Source: JBDSYA01 sp039925865
GTDB lineage: Bacteria; Bacteroidota; Ignavibacteria; Tepidaquicellales; Tepidaquicellaceae
Length of the DNA stretch: 6,308 bases
Assembly: GCA_039925865.1 (NCBI GenBank)
Contig: JBDSYA010000094.1
Location: 1 to 6,308, forward strand
Direction of reading: 5' to 3'
Position numbers and translations under genes: made by a program. Numbering within the stretch: the first letter of the stretch is position 1; every line of letters begins with the position of its first letter. A model generated the notes under the pieces. That model made no database searches and was not told the DNA's origin. It worked only from the letters and a program-made list of their open reading frames with translations. Below are positions 4,821-6,308 of the stretch, piece after piece.

Positions 4821-5977
4821 TATTTTTCTTTCAACACCACCCAGCAGCAAGTAGTGGAATGAAATTCCTGTTTCCCGTTTTCTGTCATGCCGAATTCACC
4901 GTAAGTATAAAAACCTGCCATCGGAGATTTCCAGACACTTTGCAAACTTTCGTTTTCTTCCTGCGCCATTGGTCCCAATGCGCTTAATCTTCCTGCGCAG
5001 GAAAAAATCAGCAATGCATCCGCTTCTGAATTATTTTTATCTTTGAGCTCTTTCGCTTTTGAAACTACTGTGTCAATTATATCAAAATCCGGTGGCATTG
5101 AAAAACGAAATTTTACTCCCTCCATTAAATTTGATTCACAAACAAGCGCATTTTTTTCTTTGCTATATCCTATAGGATTGCACATCATTGGCTCTCTGTT
5201 TTCTCTTTCGATCTGCAATGGATAATGAACTCCTACAGAATCAAAGAATTTGGACGGATCATCATCTGAAGTAAAATCTACTCCTAAAAAACGCAGATAC
5301 ATTTCAAGAGCCGGCTTTTCATCAATGGTCATGATCAGATTATCTTCGCATTTAGTTATTGTTTTGAAAACACCGATCGGTTTCCATCCTGAGACTGCCA
5401 TTCCCTGAAAATCAATTTTCTCCTCATTCAAAGCTAAGGCTATCATTCCGTAATCTGTGGATCTTCCATTTGTAAATACATAAGTACCGGAAAATGAAAT
5501 ATCATCACCTGCCATTCCTCCGCATATCTTCATTTGTGAATCTGTCATTTCCTCAATGCTGCGAACCAGCCTTTCTCCGTCTAACATTTTCCCGTTTTCC
5601 GCAAAAAATGTACTGCAAAGTATTAAGGCTGGTTTATTGAATTTTTGCAATGCTTCTTTTGCCAGATTCATAGATGCATCTTTTAATGTCCTCTCACCAA
5701 TTGCCTCAAACAAAATGCAATAATGATTTTTTTTAATATTCAAAAGCATTACAACTATCGCGCCTTCACTCTGATGACCTTCAACGAACTCACCCGAAGA
5801 GGTTGCCCCGAATATATCAATTCCTTCCTGAATGAATATTTCACAAACAGCATCTCTGTCCTGTTTAACAGAGATAAATATTATTGCAAGTGTTGGTTTG
5901 TAATTGTCTGCCTTGCTTTCCTGCAGTGCTGTTTTAATTTCTTCAGGTGAATTTCCTTTTATTGTTTTTACTATCAT
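4820..5977 (-). CDS. Stand-alone FIST domain sensory protein, upstream paralogue
   Basis: A 385-residue FIST_N plus FIST_C protein with no output domain and no membrane segment. Hallmarks are GATSSGEF at 57-64, CGGMAGDD at 152-159, FSCAGRL at 325-331, the YGEF motif at 359-362 and HSTTCC at 373-378. This copy keeps the canonical FIST_C end that the neighbouring paralogue has partly lost. The middle region (about 225-250) carries an acidic stretch with SDDD that has no clear match in the paralogue, so the copies diverge most between the two domains. The ATG is at 5975-5977 after a very AT-rich leader with no Shine-Dalgarno. A 146-nt gap with a candidate promoter and a worn repeat separates it from the second FIST gene, so it may be a separate transcript. 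It presumably arose by tandem duplication and either senses a related ligand or pairs with the other copy; this is inference. Confidence 0.92.
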   Translation of the reverse strand: MIVKTIKGNSPEEIKTALQESKADNYKPTLAIIFISVKQDRDAVCEIFIQEGIDIFGATSSGEFVEGHQSEGAIVVMLLNIKKNHYCILFEAIGERTLKDASMNLAKEALQKFNKPALILCSTFFAENGKMLDGERLVRSIEEMTDSQMKICGGMAGDDISFSGTYVFTNGRSTDYGMIALALNEEKIDFQGMAVSGWKPIGVFKTITKCEDNLIMTIDEKPALEMYLRFLGVDFTSDDDPSKFFDSVGVHYPLQIERENREPMMCNPIGYSKEKNALVCESNLMEGVKFRFSMPPDFDIIDTVVSKAKELKDKNNSEADALLIFSCAGRLSALGPMAQEENESLQSVWKSPMAGFYTYGEFGMTENGKQEFHSTTCCWVVLKEK

Positions 5978-6069
5978 ATAAATATATTTTTATTTTCGTT
6001 TAAATGTGCCTCAAAAATGAGCTTCCTCGTCTCACTTTCAACTCTTCTCCGTTCGCTTTATATTCTGTC

Positions 6070-6096
6070 ATTCCCGCGAAAGCGAGAATCCGGGAA
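6070..6096. repeat. Hairpin repeat with GAAA tetraloop
   Basis: ATTCCCGC (6070-6077), loop GAAA, and GCGAGAAT (6082-6089) form an 8-bp stem with one C-A mismatch, followed by CCGGGAA. It is a slightly decayed copy of the common bacterial dispersed palindrome CATTCCCGCGAAAGCGGGAA. It lies about 90 nt upstream of the FIST start and is the most GC-rich element of this gap. Confidence 0.6.
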
Positions 6097-6169
6097 ACTT
6101 CAAGAATAAAATCATCCCTTCTGTAAACACATTTGTTAATTTCCGCTTATGTTCGATTAATACTCTCTG

Positions 6170-6274
6170 CTATTTTAGCATAATCAAAAACTCTTTTTCA
6201 ATAAGAGAATTCATTCCTGGCGGAGTAAAGAAATCAACATTATGAGTTGTGAGTGCTTCGAAATCCTGTTTCAA
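6170..6274 (-). pseudogene. Possible 3' remnant of a broken gene
   Basis: A 34-codon minus-strand frame ending in TAG at 6170-6172 reads like real protein: it contains FEALTTHNVDFFTPPGMNS and ends EKEFLIMLK. An in-frame stop (6278-6280) closes it on the upstream side, and a second frame starting at ATG 6294-6296 (MPKLILNIETG) overlaps it, as expected if a frameshift split the gene. The VDFFTPPGMNS segment loosely recalls the VDLVTP region of MNT-type nucleotidyltransferases, but the likeness is weak. It could also be chance. Confidence 0.25.
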
Positions 6275-6308
6275 TATTTAATATAAGTTTAGGCATACTT
6301 TTAAATTT

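Larger units (their letters stand above)
5978..6308. other. 331-nt stretch without an intact gene
   Basis: The stretch upstream of the first FIST gene contains a hairpin repeat (6070-6096) and a short gene-like remnant (6170-6274), listed separately. Near the FIST start there is a small minus-strand stem CTCA-TTTT-TGAG (6010-6021) and a run of A/T up to the ATG. A promoter for the FIST gene should lie here, but I find no convincing pair of boxes. Confidence 0.5.

Overview
The window is AT-rich and every convincing gene lies on the minus strand. The genes therefore run from right to left: FIST protein (5977-4820), second FIST protein (4673-3534), soluble histidine kinase (3523-2477), GxxExxY protein (2167-1787), single-domain response regulator (1619-1245), and response regulator fused to an adenylate cyclase (1238-198). 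The organism is probably a member of Bacteroidota or the related Ignavibacteria group. Reasons are the absence of Shine-Dalgarno sequences before the starts, the AT-rich leaders, the kinase type with a GIAHEIQNPLNFVNNF H-box, the GxxExxY family, and the AATCCGTGTAATCAGTG-type intergenic repeats. This placement is inference; no rRNA or taxonomic marker is present.

Region by region. Positions 1-197 have no gene and hold degenerate short repeats. Positions 198-1619 hold two response regulators separated by 6 nt, one ending in a class III cyclase domain with all the expected catalytic residues. Positions 1620-2476 hold the GxxExxY gene surrounded by copies of one repeat family, all in the same orientation. 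Positions 2477-4673 hold the histidine kinase and a FIST protein, 10 nt apart and surely cotranscribed. Positions 4674-4819 hold a candidate promoter and a worn repeat copy. Positions 4820-5977 hold a FIST paralogue. Positions 5978-6308 have no intact gene but contain a GNRA-loop hairpin repeat and what looks like the tail of a broken gene.

The likely joint function is a fully cytoplasmic signalling chain. No protein has a membrane segment or signal peptide. FIST domains are sensory, and in the NosP systems a stand-alone FIST protein controls a kinase encoded next to it. Here two FIST proteins would control a kinase that has no sensor domain of its own. The kinase would phosphorylate a stand-alone receiver and a receiver-cyclase, so the output would be cAMP. 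The GxxExxY gene with its repeats looks like an unrelated insertion that separated the kinase from its regulators. The repeat appears to supply the last codons and the stop of the kinase gene.
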